The notes: generated by a model from the letters alone, not told the origin. Counted from the first letter of the stretch, positions 50,587 to 59,438 are shown. The stretch is DNA of 64,000 nucleotides from Pseudomonas sp. RIT-PI-q (GCF_001297125.1 NZ_LHPC01000031.1:62001-126000); one strand, 5' to 3'. Program-made: numbers and translations.

Positions 50587-51504
50587 TCATCTACCGAGCC
50601 CACTTTGGCTCGCAATCCACCCCGTAGCTAAATCAATAAACGCCCGTAGTTTTGGCTGCGACTGCGTCCGGCCGGGAAAATACAGATACAACGCCGAACT
50701 AAGCGGCACAAACGCTTGCAGCACTCGCTCAAGGCGCCCATCCGCCAACTCGTCGGCAATCTCCAGATCACAGGCATACGCCAAACCCGTACCACTGCGA
50801 GCAGCCGCCACCAACAGGCGCCGATCATTGACGATCACGCCACCCTCGACGCCGACGGTAAAATCCCGGCCCTCGCGGCGAAACTCCCAGCGATGGGCGC
50901 TGCCCGATGTCGAGAAGCGAAAGCCGATGCATTCATGCCGAGTCAATTCCTCAGGGCTGGCCGGTCTGCCAGCCTTGGCGAAGTACGCCGGGGAACCCAC
51001 CACCGACCATTGCAGATCGGGCGTCAGGCGCACCGCGATCATGTCTTTTTCGATCGACTCGCCCAGGCGAATCCCGGCGTCAAAACCGCCGGCCATCAGA
51101 TCGACCGTGGCGTCGTCCAGGGAGATGTCGAGGGTGACTTGCGGATACGCCTGGCGGTACAGCGCAATCAGCGGCTCCATCAATAAACTGCCGGACAGCC
51201 GCGGTGCCGTGAGCCGCAAGGTGCCCATGGGCTGATCGCGAAAACCGCTGAGCACCGCCAGGGCTTCGTCGATTTCACTGGCCGCCGGGCGCAAACGGGC
51301 AAACAGGCTGGCGCCGGCCTCGGTCAGTGCTACTCGGCGGGTGGTGCGCTGAAACAGCAGCACGCCGGTGCGACGCTCAAGCAACTTGATCGCATGGCTG
51401 ACTGCCGTGGGGGGCACCGCCAGTTTTGTCGCGGCCAGGGTGAAACTTTTGTGTTCGGCCACCGCCAGAAACTCGGTCAAGCCGTCGAATGGGTCGTGGG
51501 TCAT
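50587..51504 (-). CDS. LysR-family transcriptional regulator
   Basis: This protein of 305 residues has an HTH at residues 6-65 (LTEFLAVAEHKSFTLAATKLAVPPTAVSHAIKLLERRTG) and a substrate-binding-like effector domain. It is divergent from the SDR gene with 114 bp between them. The intergenic perfect palindrome TATGAAA-N5-TTTCATA (51516-51534) is a probable LysR operator, so it likely regulates the SDR and itself. Start ATG at 51504. The effector is unknown. Confidence 0.9.
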   Translation of the reverse strand: MTHDPFDGLTEFLAVAEHKSFTLAATKLAVPPTAVSHAIKLLERRTGVLLFQRTTRRVALTEAGASLFARLRPAASEIDEALAVLSGFRDQPMGTLRLTAPRLSGSLLMEPLIALYRQAYPQVTLDISLDDATVDLMAGGFDAGIRLGESIEKDMIAVRLTPDLQWSVVGSPAYFAKAGRPASPEELTRHECIGFRFSTSGSAHRWEFRREGRDFTVGVEGGVIVNDRRLLVAAARSGTGLAYACDLEIADELADGRLERVLQAFVPLSSALYLYFPGRTQSQPKLRAFIDLATGWIASQSGLGR

Positions 51505-51515
51505 GTCAGCGCCAT

Positions 51516-51534
51516 TATGAAAGAGCGTTTCATA
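51516..51534. promoter_or_regulatory. LysR-type operator TATGAAA-N5-TTTCATA
   Basis: Perfect 7-bp arms with a 5-bp centre lie 11 bp from the LysR start and 84 bp from the SDR start, in the shared divergent region. Confidence 0.65.
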
Positions 51535-51618
51535 GTGCTTGTAACACGAGGGCATTTTTCCGGCCAATCATCCTGCGTACCTTGTGCTTACCCCAACTGC
51601 ACAAAAGGAATCACGCTC

Positions 51619-52464
51619 ATGACCACTGCCCACAGCTTCAAACGTGTCTGGCTCATCACCGGTGCTTCCCGTGGCATTGGCGCCAAGATCACCGCCGCCG
51701 CCCTGGCCAACGGTGACGCCGTGGTAGCCACCGCCCGTGACGCGAACACCGTCACCCAACGCTTCGGCACTCAACCCGCTCTGCTCGCCGTGTCCCTGGA
51801 TGTCACCAACGAAGCTCAAGGCATTGCGGTCGCAAAAGCCGCCATTGACCACTTTGGCCGCATCGACGTGCTGGTCAACAACGCCGGTTTCGGTTTGCTC
51901 GGCGCGGTGGAAGAGGCCAGTGCCGATGAAGTGCGGCGCGTGTACGAAACCAACGTTTTCGGCTTGCTGAATGTCACTCGCGCCGTCCTGCCTTACATGC
52001 GTGCCGCTCGCAGCGGGCATGTGATCAACCTTTCGTCGGTGGGCGGCTACCGGTCGGGGCCGGGCTTTGGTGTCTATTGCTCGACCAAATTTGCCGTCGA
52101 AGGCTTGAGCGAGGCACTGCACGCCGAGCTGGCGCCGCTGGGTGTCAAAGTGACCGTGGTCGAGCCGGGTTACTTCCGCACCGAATTCCTTGAAGGCAAT
52201 TCGCTGGTCGAATCGCCGTCCACGATTGCCGATTACGACGGTACGGCCGGTGAGGTACGGAAAATTGCCAAGGCAGTGACCCTGAATCAGCCTGGCGACC
52301 CGGACAAACTCGCTGACGCCATGATCACCCTGGTAGAAGCGGAAAAAGCCCCGCTGCGCTTGCCACTGGGCAGTGACTGCGTCGCGGCGATCGAAGCCAA
52401 GAACAGCTTCGTCGCCGAAGAGTTGCAGGCTTGGCGCGAAGTATCGGTCTCCACCGATTTCTAA
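51619..52464 (+). CDS. Short-chain dehydrogenase/reductase
   Basis: This protein of 281 residues has TGASRGIGAKITAAALANGD at the N-terminus, NNAGFGLLGAVEEAS near residue 90, the catalytic Ser in NLSSVGGYRSG and YCSTKFAVEGL near residue 155 (YxxxK). The long C-terminal region (VVEPGYFRTEFLEGNS onwards) is typical of the NADP-dependent classical SDR subgroup annotated as oxidoreductases. It is divergent from a LysR gene, as in many LysR-controlled SDR pairs. The ATG at 51619 has AAAGGAA. The substrate is unknown. Confidence 0.9.
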   Translation: MTTAHSFKRVWLITGASRGIGAKITAAALANGDAVVATARDANTVTQRFGTQPALLAVSLDVTNEAQGIAVAKAAIDHFGRIDVLVNNAGFGLLGAVEEASADEVRRVYETNVFGLLNVTRAVLPYMRAARSGHVINLSSVGGYRSGPGFGVYCSTKFAVEGLSEALHAELAPLGVKVTVVEPGYFRTEFLEGNSLVESPSTIADYDGTAGEVRKIAKAVTLNQPGDPDKLADAMITLVEAEKAPLRLPLGSDCVAAIEAKNSFVAEELQAWREVSVSTDF

Positions 52465-52479
52465 AATCACCACGGACCT

Positions 52480-52624
52480 GTAGCAGCTGCCGAGCCTGCG
52501 AGGCTGCGTTCGGCGGCGAAGCCGTCGTGAAATCAGACACCGCGGTGTTTCAGGAAAACCTCGCGTGCAGGGTTTACGACGGCTGCGCCGCCGAACGCAG
52601 CCTCGCAGGCTCGACAGCTGCTAC
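52480..52624. repeat. REP-like inverted repeat, 'gtagcagct...gcgttcggcggcg' family
   Basis: Arms of about 50 bp (52480-52532 and 52572-52624) lie immediately after the SDR gene. This copy has 'cggcggcgaagcc' where the 47624 copy has 'cggctgcgcagca'. The 400-bp gap also holds a terminator and a degraded REP, with no gene. Confidence 0.8.
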
Positions 52625-52652
52625 AGGTGGTACAGGTCTTACAGGTTCACCG

Positions 52653-52677
52653 AAGGCCGCCCATTGAGGCGGCCTTT
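52653..52677 (+). terminator. Intrinsic terminator after the SDR gene
   Basis: The stem AAGGCCGCC / GGCGGCCTT has a 6-nt loop followed by TTTGTGT. It is separated from the SDR stop by the REP-like repeat. Confidence 0.7.
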
Positions 52678-52746
52678 GTGTGACCGGTGGTCGATGAACC
52701 TGTCCGTTGGATCAAATTGCGCTTAGCTGTAGGGATAACCCCAATC

Positions 52747-52826
52747 CTGCAGGAGCGAGGCTTGCCCGCGAAAGCGTCCATGCTGACACCCCGCGTTACC
52801 GTTCTTCGCGAGCTTCGCTCCTGCAA
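52747..52826. repeat. Degraded REP pair
   Basis: The left arm (52747-52773) is complete. The right arm (52802-52826) lacks the central 'ggcaagcc' (reads 'cgcgagcttcgctcctgc'). It lies just before the 2Fe-2S gene. Confidence 0.65.
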
Positions 52827-52864
52827 AAAACAATGGCATCACCGTGAGTCTGAGGAAATTCGCA

Positions 52865-53320
52865 ATGCTGACCCTTAACATCAACGGCAAGGACCAGGAG
52901 CTGGATGTCCCTGCGGACATGCCGCTGCTCTGGGTGCTGCGTGATGTCGCGCACCTCACTGGCACCAAATTCGGTTGCGGCATGGCCCAGTGTGGCGCCT
53001 GCACTGTACACATCGACGGCGCACCACTGCGTTCTTGCATCACGCCCGCCACGGCCGTGGCCCATGGGCAGAAAATCCTCACCATCGAAGGCCTGTCCAC
53101 CGACGGCACGCACCCGGTGCAACAAGCCTGGGCTGAACTCGATGTGGTCCAGTGTGGTTATTGCCAGTCCGGGCAGATCATGTCGGCGGCGGCTTTGCTG
53201 GCGAAGATCCCCAAGCCCACCGACAGCGACATCGACCAGGCACTGTCCGGCAATATCTGTCGCTGCGGCACTTATCCAAGGATTCGTGCAGCGGTCAAAC
53301 GCGCCGCCGAACTCGGTTGA
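52865..53320 (+). CDS. (2Fe-2S)-binding subunit of a xanthine-oxidase-family hydroxylase (IorA-like)
   Basis: This protein of 151 residues has the plant-type ferredoxin cluster GCGMAQCGACTVHIDG (residues 37-52) with the fourth Cys in RSCITPA, and a second [2Fe-2S] site formed by CGYCQSGQIM near residue 98 and CRCGTYPRI near residue 132. These pass electrons from the Mo site. It lacks a signal peptide and is expected to be exported with the Tat-dependent large subunit. The ATG at 52865 has a GAGGAAA site. It is the first gene of a three-gene operon. Confidence 0.9.
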   Translation: MLTLNINGKDQELDVPADMPLLWVLRDVAHLTGTKFGCGMAQCGACTVHIDGAPLRSCITPATAVAHGQKILTIEGLSTDGTHPVQQAWAELDVVQCGYCQSGQIMSAAALLAKIPKPTDSDIDQALSGNICRCGTYPRIRAAVKRAAELG

Positions 53321-53334
53321 TGGGAGGCTTGGCA

Positions 53335-55503
53335 ATGAACAGCATCAATCGATTGTCACGCCGTGGTTTTCTCAAGGGCAGTGCCGTGCTGGGCGGCGGG
53401 CTGGTGGTGGCGTTTGTCATCCCCGGCGCGCATCGCTTTGCCGTCGGCGCCGAGAATCAAGGCAACGTGTTCGCGCCCAATGCGTTCCTGCGAATTGGCA
53501 ACGACAACAGCGTCACCGTGCTGCTCGGCCATTCGGAAATGGGCCAGGGCATCTGGACCGGCCTGACCATGCTGATCGCCGAGGAGCTGGACGCCGACTG
53601 GTCGAAAATCCGCGTCGAACATTCACCCGCGTCGGCCGCCGATTATGGTCTGGCGGCGTTTGGCGGGATGCAAATTACCGGCGGCTCGACCTCAACCTGG
53701 ATGGAGTTCGACCGCTACCGCCAGGCCGGTGCGGCAGCGCGTCTGATGCTGATCGACGCGGCCGCCCAGCGCTTCAACGTCGCGCCCTCGGCGATTCGCA
53801 CCGAGTCGGGCGTGGTGATTGCCGGCGACCACCGCGCAACGTACGGGGAACTGGCCGATGATGCCGGTAAGTTGCCGGTGCCGGATCCAGCCTCGATCAA
53901 GCTCAAGGACGCCAAGGACTGGACACTCATCGGCAAACCCACCAAGCGCCTCGACACGCCGGAAAAAATCACCGGCCGGGCCAAATTCGGCATGGATGTG
54001 CAATTCGAAGGACTGATGACCGCCATGGTCGCCCGTCCACCGGTGTTGGGCGGCAGCGTCAAATCCTTCGAAGGCGCTCAAGCGCTGGCCGTACCGGGCG
54101 TCCACAAAGTGGTGCAGGTGCCCACGGGCGTGGCGGTGATTGCCGATCATTACTGGGCGGCGAAGCTTGGGCGCGATGCGCTGAAGGTTGATTGGGACCT
54201 GGGGCCAAACGCCGGGCTCGACAGTCAAAAACTGCTGGAAAGCTTCCGCAAACTCGCCGCCACACCCGGTACGTCCGCCAGCAAGGCCGGCGATACCGAG
54301 GCGACCCTGGCCAAAGCGGCAAAGATCATCGACGTCGAGTACAGCGTTCCCTACCTGGCGCACGCGCCGATGGAGCCGCTCAATTGCACGGTGAGCATCA
54401 CCAAAGACAAATGCGAAATCTGGACCGGGACCCAGTTCCAGACCCTGGATCAAATGATCGCCGGGAAAATCACCGGGCTCAAACCCGAACAAGTCGAGAT
54501 TCATACCGAGTTTTTGGGCGGCGGCTTTGGGCGCCGGGCCAACCCGACTTCGGACTTTGTCAGCGAAGCCGTGTACGTCGCCAAAGCTGCCGGCGGGCCG
54601 GTCAAAACCGTCTGGTCCCGTGAGGACGATATCCGTGGCGGGTACTACCGCTCGGCGTTCCTGCATCAGGCGCGCGTGGGTCTGGGTGCCGACGGCCTGC
54701 CATTGGCCTGGAAGCATGTGATGGTCGGGCAATCGATCATGGCCGGCACCATGCTTGAGGCGGCCATGGTCAAGGATGGCATCGACAAAACCTCGGTCGA
54801 AGGTGTGGCCGACAGCCCTTACCTTGACGGGCTGGCCAATCACCAGGTGGAACTGCATTCACCGAAAACCGGTATCAGCGTGCTGTGGCTGCGCTCGGTC
54901 GGGCACACCCATACCGCGTTTGTCATGGAATCGTTGATCGATGAACTGGCTGAGGCTGCCGGCAAGGATCCGGTGGAGTACCGACGAACCTTGCTCAAGG
55001 CGCACCCGCGGCATCTCGGGGTGCTGAACCTGGCGGTGGAGAAAGCCAACTGGGATGCGCCTTTGCCCGACGGCCACGCGTTGGGCGTGGCGGTGCATGA
55101 ATCGTTCGGCAGTTACGTGGCCCACGTCGCTGAAGTGTCGCAGGACAACCTGGCGATTCGCGTGCACCGGGTGGTGTGCGCGGTGGACTGCGGGATCGCG
55201 GTCAACCCGCAAAGCATCGCGGCGCAGATGGAATCGTGCATCACCTTCGGCCTCGGATTTACCTTGCACAGCAAACTGACCTTCAAGGACGGGCAGGTGG
55301 TGCAGTCCAACTATCACGACTATCAAGTGCTGCGGCTCAACGAAATGCCGGTGGTTGAAGTGCATATCGTGCCCAGCACCGAAAAACCCGGCGGCATCGG
55401 CGAGGCCGGTGTACCGCCCACGGCACCGGCAGTGGCCAACGCAGTGTTCGCCCTGACCGGGCAGCGCCTGCGGGAACTGCCGCTGCAACTGTCGGGGGTG
55501 TGA
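53335..55503 (+). CDS. Molybdopterin-binding subunit of a periplasmic aldehyde/isoquinoline-type oxidoreductase (IorB-like)
   Basis: This protein of 722 residues has a Tat signal (LSRRGFLKGSAVLGG, residues 6-20), marking periplasmic export. Xanthine-oxidase-family features follow: GHSEMGQGIWTGLTM near residue 65, LGGGFGRRANPTSDF near residue 395 and the catalytic Glu in KPGGIGEAGVPPTAP near residue 685. There is no FAD subunit gene, so electrons most likely pass to the cytochrome encoded next. The XdhC-type maturation protein is not in this operon. Isoquinoline, nicotinate-like heterocycles or aldehydes are possible substrates; the sequence does not choose among them. Confidence 0.88.
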   Translation: MNSINRLSRRGFLKGSAVLGGGLVVAFVIPGAHRFAVGAENQGNVFAPNAFLRIGNDNSVTVLLGHSEMGQGIWTGLTMLIAEELDADWSKIRVEHSPASAADYGLAAFGGMQITGGSTSTWMEFDRYRQAGAAARLMLIDAAAQRFNVAPSAIRTESGVVIAGDHRATYGELADDAGKLPVPDPASIKLKDAKDWTLIGKPTKRLDTPEKITGRAKFGMDVQFEGLMTAMVARPPVLGGSVKSFEGAQALAVPGVHKVVQVPTGVAVIADHYWAAKLGRDALKVDWDLGPNAGLDSQKLLESFRKLAATPGTSASKAGDTEATLAKAAKIIDVEYSVPYLAHAPMEPLNCTVSITKDKCEIWTGTQFQTLDQMIAGKITGLKPEQVEIHTEFLGGGFGRRANPTSDFVSEAVYVAKAAGGPVKTVWSREDDIRGGYYRSAFLHQARVGLGADGLPLAWKHVMVGQSIMAGTMLEAAMVKDGIDKTSVEGVADSPYLDGLANHQVELHSPKTGISVLWLRSVGHTHTAFVMESLIDELAEAAGKDPVEYRRTLLKAHPRHLGVLNLAVEKANWDAPLPDGHALGVAVHESFGSYVAHVAEVSQDNLAIRVHRVVCAVDCGIAVNPQSIAAQMESCITFGLGFTLHSKLTFKDGQVVQSNYHDYQVLRLNEMPVVEVHIVPSTEKPGGIGEAGVPPTAPAVANAVFALTGQRLRELPLQLSGV

Positions 55504-55504
55504 G

Positions 55505-56083
55505 ATGAAACGACATCTGCTGCTTGGCGCGGTGGTGTTGATCGGCCTGGTCGGCTACGCCGAGGATTTATTCGCTGACGACAAGGAGGCGTTGAAGGCT
55601 TTCGCTACCGTGCAGAAAGTCTTCCAGAGCCCACGTTGCCAGAATTGCCACATCCCCGGTGACTCGCCGTTGCAGTTCGACGCCGGGATTCCCCACGCGA
55701 TGGACGTGGTGCGCGGAATGGACGGCAAGGGCGCAGCCGGTTTGCCCTGCGCAACTTGCCACGCCGAAAGCAATCCACCGGCCAGTTATGGACCGCACGC
55801 TCCGCCGGGGGCCCCGCACTGGAGCCTGCCACCAGCGGCGCACAAAATGGCCTGGATCGGCCTGCCCGCCAACCGGTTGTGCGCCATGATCAAGGACCGC
55901 TCCAGCAATGGCGATCGCGATTTCGCCGCGCTGATCAAGCACGTCAGCGATGACAAACTGGTGCTCTGGGGCTGGAATCCGGGCGGTAATCGGGCGCCGG
56001 TGCCGGTGCCGCATGACATCTTCGTCAGCCAGTTTAAGCTGTGGGCGGACGCTGGCGGGCCGTGTCCCGTGGAAGGGATCTGA
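55505..56083 (+). CDS. Dihaem c-type cytochrome subunit of the Mo oxidoreductase
   Basis: This protein of 192 residues has an N-terminal hydrophobic signal or anchor (residues 3-20) and two haem-binding CxxCH motifs, CQNCH near residue 40 and CATCH near residue 80. It begins one base after the stop of the Mo subunit gene, so it is coupled to it and probably carries electrons from the Fe-S centres to the respiratory chain. The remainder (PPAAHKMAWIGLPANRLCAMIKDR) is characteristic of the small family annotated as isoquinoline 1-oxidoreductase subunit. It has a C-terminal Cys but no third haem motif. Confidence 0.85.
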   Translation: MKRHLLLGAVVLIGLVGYAEDLFADDKEALKAFATVQKVFQSPRCQNCHIPGDSPLQFDAGIPHAMDVVRGMDGKGAAGLPCATCHAESNPPASYGPHAPPGAPHWSLPPAAHKMAWIGLPANRLCAMIKDRSSNGDRDFAALIKHVSDDKLVLWGWNPGGNRAPVPVPHDIFVSQFKLWADAGGPCPVEGI

Positions 56084-56157
56084 CCAACGGTAAGCTTATC
56101 AGGAGTCAAACCGGGTACGGACGTCTCTAACGTACATACCCTTCACAGGAGTGAGTG

Positions 56158-56772
56158 ATGCAGGTTCCAGGAAAACCGGTCAAACCCGGTGCTTGCGCAG
56201 ACACACTGCGTGGGCCTAAGGTTCTCGACACTGGGGTGCATGAGCGCGAAATGATGCGCAACCTGGCACGCAAGTTCGAGCAGCAGCTGACGGCGGTGCA
56301 AATGGCAAGCATGGATGAGTTGACACTGTTGACCAATCTTCATGGCTTCCTGGTCCTGGCCCAGTTGTGGCTTGACGCCTGCCTGGAGTTGGGCAAACCG
56401 GTCAGTCTGTTGTTATTCGACCTCGATTACTTCAACCAGATCAATGAACTGTATGGCCGCTCCGAAGGCGACGATGCCCTGAAAACCTTTGCCGACGTGC
56501 TGCGTATCGCCTTTCGCGAGAGTGATGTCGTCGGGCGCGTGGGTGGCGATGAATTCGCGGTGTTGCTGACCGGTTCAGCCGCAGTGGAAGCTGCGGGCAT
56601 CAGGGCGCGGCTCGAAGAGATGCTCGACGAACGTAATTCCACGGTGCATCGCTGCTACGACATTCGCTTCAGCATCAACCAGATCGAGTTCGATGCCGAA
56701 ACCCACAAAACCGTAGCGGGGCTTATGGCCGACATCGAACATGCGCGCCATCAAGGGGCAATGCGGTTTTGA
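56158..56772 (+). CDS. GGDEF-domain diguanylate cyclase
   Basis: This protein of 204 residues is a single GGDEF domain preceded by a short helical lead (residues 25-55, likely coiled). The active site RVGGDEFAVLL is intact near residue 130, with FDLDYFNQINELYG near residue 88 and GRSEGDDAL. No transmembrane segment, PAS or receiver domain is seen, and no clear inhibitory RxxD five residues before GGDEF, so it is likely cytosolic and controlled by expression. It lies 74 bp after the cytochrome gene on the same strand and overlaps the 3' end of the convergent amidase gene by 22 bp. Confidence 0.88.
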   Translation: MQVPGKPVKPGACADTLRGPKVLDTGVHEREMMRNLARKFEQQLTAVQMASMDELTLLTNLHGFLVLAQLWLDACLELGKPVSLLLFDLDYFNQINELYGRSEGDDALKTFADVLRIAFRESDVVGRVGGDEFAVLLTGSAAVEAAGIRARLEEMLDERNSTVHRCYDIRFSINQIEFDAETHKTVAGLMADIEHARHQGAMRF

Positions 56773-58040
56773 TCGCTGCCCGACAAGACACTCGCCACCC
56801 GCTCGGCGGCGTTTAATAACTGCCCATCGTGTCTGAATCGACCCATCATCTGTAGCCCGATCGGTAGCTGTGCTTGAGTGCGGGTCAGCGGGATATTCAC
56901 CTGCGGCCAGCCGAATGCTCCCCAGAACTTGATGAAGTCTGACGGCCCGGTGCCTTCCAGGCCCAGTGGCGCGACCATTGCGCAACACGGGCCGAGCATG
57001 GCGTCGAACGGTTGGCAACGCTCATTCAGGCGTGGAGCAAGCTGCGCCAGACGCGTCTTGGCAGCGGATTCCTGCTCCCAGGTAGTCGCGGCTGCGCGCT
57101 CGAACATGGCCAGTGTCGAAGGGCTCAGTTGCGTGCGGTGCTGTTGAAACTCCTTCGCCAGCGAGCGGGCGCCTTCGCAATCGTTGATCAACTGGTGATC
57201 GTCGAACACCCCGGAAAATTCATCCGGCAACTGCAATTCGCTGACGTGATGGCCAGCGCTGCGCAATTGATCAAGTGCTTCCTCCAGCGCGTGGGCCACT
57301 TCCGGCTCCACGTGATGCCAGCGCGAGGTGCGATGGAAACCCAATCGCAAGGGCTGCCGGCCAGCTTCAGGCACCTTGAACCCGGGAATCAGCACTTGCG
57401 CCACCAGGCTCAGATCCCGCACGGATCGACCGTACCAGCCCACGGTGTCGAAGCTTGGGGCCAGCGGCTTGACGCCCTCCAGCGATACCAGTCCCAACGA
57501 TGGCTTGAAGGCAAACAGGCCGCAGTAGGACGCGGGCTTCAGCAGCGAGCCGGCGGTCTGTGTGCCCAGCGCCAAGGCAAAGAAACCCGCCGCCATCCCG
57601 GCCGCCGAGCCCGCGCTGGAACTGCCGGGCGTGCGGGCGAGATCGTGCGGGTTTCGAGTCGGACCAGTGTGCATGTAAGCAAATTCGGTGGTGTGGGTCT
57701 TGCCCATGATCAGCGCCCCGGCCTGACGCAGCAGCGTTACCACATGGGCGTCACGGGACGGCTGGTTTGCGGCATAGATGGGCGAGTAAAACTGCGTGGG
57801 ATGGTCCGCAGTGTCGAAAATGTCCTTGATGCCCACTGGCACCCCGGCCAGTAAGCCACGGCCGCTGTGTTGTGCCGCCTCGGTGCGCACTTGCCGGGCG
57901 TCGAACGAGACGAAAGCCTGTATGTCCGGCTCGTGGGCCTGGATACGCTCAAGGAAGGTTTCGGCGACGTCGGCCGCTGTCGTTTCACCGGTGACCACGG
58001 CCTGACTGAGGGCGGTGGCATCCAGGGTGGGACGGATCAT
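56751..58040 (-). CDS. Amidase (amidase-signature family)
   Basis: This protein of 429 residues has the Ser-cisSer-Lys triad: Lys in PVGIKDIFDT near residue 72, cis-Ser in PGSSSAGSAAGMAA near residue 140 and the nucleophile Ser in TQTAGSLLKPASYCG near residue 165. Most signature amidases have GGSSGG and here it reads GSSSAG, a tolerated variant in this group. It hydrolyses an unknown amide or imide. Its ATG overlaps the stop of the upstream VOC gene by 4 nt (ATGA), so the two form an operon, probably controlled by the divergent LysR. Confidence 0.9.
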   Translation of the reverse strand: MIRPTLDATALSQAVVTGETTAADVAETFLERIQAHEPDIQAFVSFDARQVRTEAAQHSGRGLLAGVPVGIKDIFDTADHPTQFYSPIYAANQPSRDAHVVTLLRQAGALIMGKTHTTEFAYMHTGPTRNPHDLARTPGSSSAGSAAGMAAGFFALALGTQTAGSLLKPASYCGLFAFKPSLGLVSLEGVKPLAPSFDTVGWYGRSVRDLSLVAQVLIPGFKVPEAGRQPLRLGFHRTSRWHHVEPEVAHALEEALDQLRSAGHHVSELQLPDEFSGVFDDHQLINDCEGARSLAKEFQQHRTQLSPSTLAMFERAAATTWEQESAAKTRLAQLAPRLNERCQPFDAMLGPCCAMVAPLGLEGTGPSDFIKFWGAFGWPQVNIPLTRTQAQLPIGLQMMGRFRHDGQLLNAAERVASVLSGSDQNRIAP

Positions 58041-58462
58041 TTGGCAAACAGCTGGTTGATGTCCTTGAACGCCTTGAATTCCAGCGCATTGCCGCAGGGA
58101 TCGAAGAGAAACATCGTCGCTTGCTCACCGACCAGACCCTGAAAGCGAATCCCTGGCTCGATCACGAATTGCGTACCGCGCGACTTGAGCCGCTGCGCCA
58201 GCGCCTGCCATTGTTCCATGCCCAACACCACACCGAAATGCGGCACCGGCACGTCATGACCATCGACGGCGTTAGTGTGGGCGGCTTCCTGAGAGGCGTT
58301 TTTTGGCGCCAGGTGAATCACCAGTTGATGGCCGAAAAAGTTGAAATCGACCCAATGGTCGCTGGAGCGGCCTTCTTCCAGGCCGAACACTTCGCGATAA
58401 AAATGGCGTGCGGCTGCCAGGTCGTAGACCGGGATGGCCAGGTGAAAAGGGCAGAGTGGCAT
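58037..58462 (-). CDS. VOC-family protein (glyoxalase/dioxygenase superfamily)
   Basis: This protein of 141 residues has paired VOC modules: CPFHLAIPVYDLAAARHFYREVFGLEEG with an N-terminal metal-ligand His, then VPHFGVVLGMEQWQAL, and FLFDPCGNALEFKAF carrying the C-terminal Glu. It keeps the His/His/Glu pattern expected for a metal-dependent enzyme. The gene is coupled to the amidase gene and divergent from a LysR gene. The substrate is unknown; a small-molecule dioxygenase or lyase role is likely. Confidence 0.88.
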   Translation of the reverse strand: MPLCPFHLAIPVYDLAAARHFYREVFGLEEGRSSDHWVDFNFFGHQLVIHLAPKNASQEAAHTNAVDGHDVPVPHFGVVLGMEQWQALAQRLKSRGTQFVIEPGIRFQGLVGEQATMFLFDPCGNALEFKAFKDINQLFAK

Positions 58463-58527
58463 CGTGAGTTCCTTGGTTGTCGGGCGTTGAGGTTGAGTTT
58501 AGTCCTGTGCTTTTTGATTAAAAGACG

Positions 58528-58554
58528 ATAATTTTTGCATCGAGCTCAAATTAT
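58528..58554. promoter_or_regulatory. LysR-type operator ATAATTT-N13-AAATTAT
   Basis: Perfect 7-bp arms separated by 13 bp lie between the VOC and LysR starts, 66 bp from the former and 21 bp from the latter. The arrangement fits an LTTR recognition site controlling the amidase-VOC operon and lysR itself. Confidence 0.65.
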
Positions 58555-58574
58555 TTCGATCAATCGAGAACGCC

Positions 58575-59435
58575 ATGCTGCGGGAACTGAAAACCTTCAT
58601 TGCCGTGACGCGCTACGGCACGTTCGCGGCGGCCGGGATGCACATTGGCCTGACGCAGTCGGCGGTCAGCGCGCAGATTCGTAATCTGGAACAGGCGCTG
58701 GGCATTCGCTTGTTCGATCGCACCGGGCGTCAGGCGCTGCTTAATGCGGCGGGGCAACGCGCGTTGCCGATGGCCAGGGAAATGCTTGAAACCTTCAGCC
58801 GCATGGCCGTCAGCGATGATGTCAGCGAGTATCGCGGCGAGTTGAAAATTGGCGCGGTGGCCACGGCGCAAACCGGGCTGCTGCCCCAGGCGTTGTTGCG
58901 CTTGCGCCAACAGGCACCGCTGCTGGAGCCGAAACTGGTGCCTGGCGTGTCGTTGAATCTGTTGAGCCAGGTGGACACCGGCGAAGTGGACCTGGCAATC
59001 CTGATCAAACCGCCGTTCGACTTGCCCAAGGAGTTGTCGGCGCAGGTGATTCGCCGCGAGCCATTCGTGCTGATTGTGCCGGCTGACCTTGAAGGCGATA
59101 ACCCGTTGCAGCTGCTGGCGGAGCATCCGCACGTACGCTACGACCGCAACTCGTTCGGCGGACGCTTGGTGACGCGCTTTTTGCGCGAACAGCAGCTCGA
59201 CGTGCATGTGGCACTTGAACTGGACGAGCTGGAAGCCATCGTGAAAATGGTCGAATGCGGATTGGGCGTGTCGCTGCTGCCTGAAGCGGGGCTGTGGCTC
59301 GAACATGGCGCAAAGGTCAGGATCATCCCGCTGGGGGAGTTGACGTTCTACCGCGAAATTGTCCTGTTGCAGCGCTACAGCCAGCGCACACAGCCAATCC
59401 AGCAGTTATTCGCCAACTGCCTGAACACCCAATAA
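58575..59435 (+). CDS. LysR-family transcriptional regulator
   Basis: This protein of 286 residues has an HTH at residues 1-60 (LRELKTFIAVTRYGTFAAAGMHIGLTQSAVSAQIRNLEQALG) and the usual effector domain (GELKIGAVATAQTGLLPQALLRLRQQAP onwards). It is divergent from the VOC-amidase operon with a palindromic site in the 112-bp gap. A target role for that operon is inferred from layout. The inducer is unknown. Confidence 0.92.
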   Translation: MLRELKTFIAVTRYGTFAAAGMHIGLTQSAVSAQIRNLEQALGIRLFDRTGRQALLNAAGQRALPMAREMLETFSRMAVSDDVSEYRGELKIGAVATAQTGLLPQALLRLRQQAPLLEPKLVPGVSLNLLSQVDTGEVDLAILIKPPFDLPKELSAQVIRREPFVLIVPADLEGDNPLQLLAEHPHVRYDRNSFGGRLVTRFLREQQLDVHVALELDELEAIVKMVECGLGVSLLPEAGLWLEHGAKVRIIPLGELTFYREIVLLQRYSQRTQPIQQLFANCLNTQ

Positions 59436-59438
59436 CCC

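Noticed and set aside
56155..56157. GTG start for the GGDEF gene, one codon upstream of the ATG
   Set aside because: It sits too close to AGGAG for good spacing. The ATG at 56158 is the better choice.
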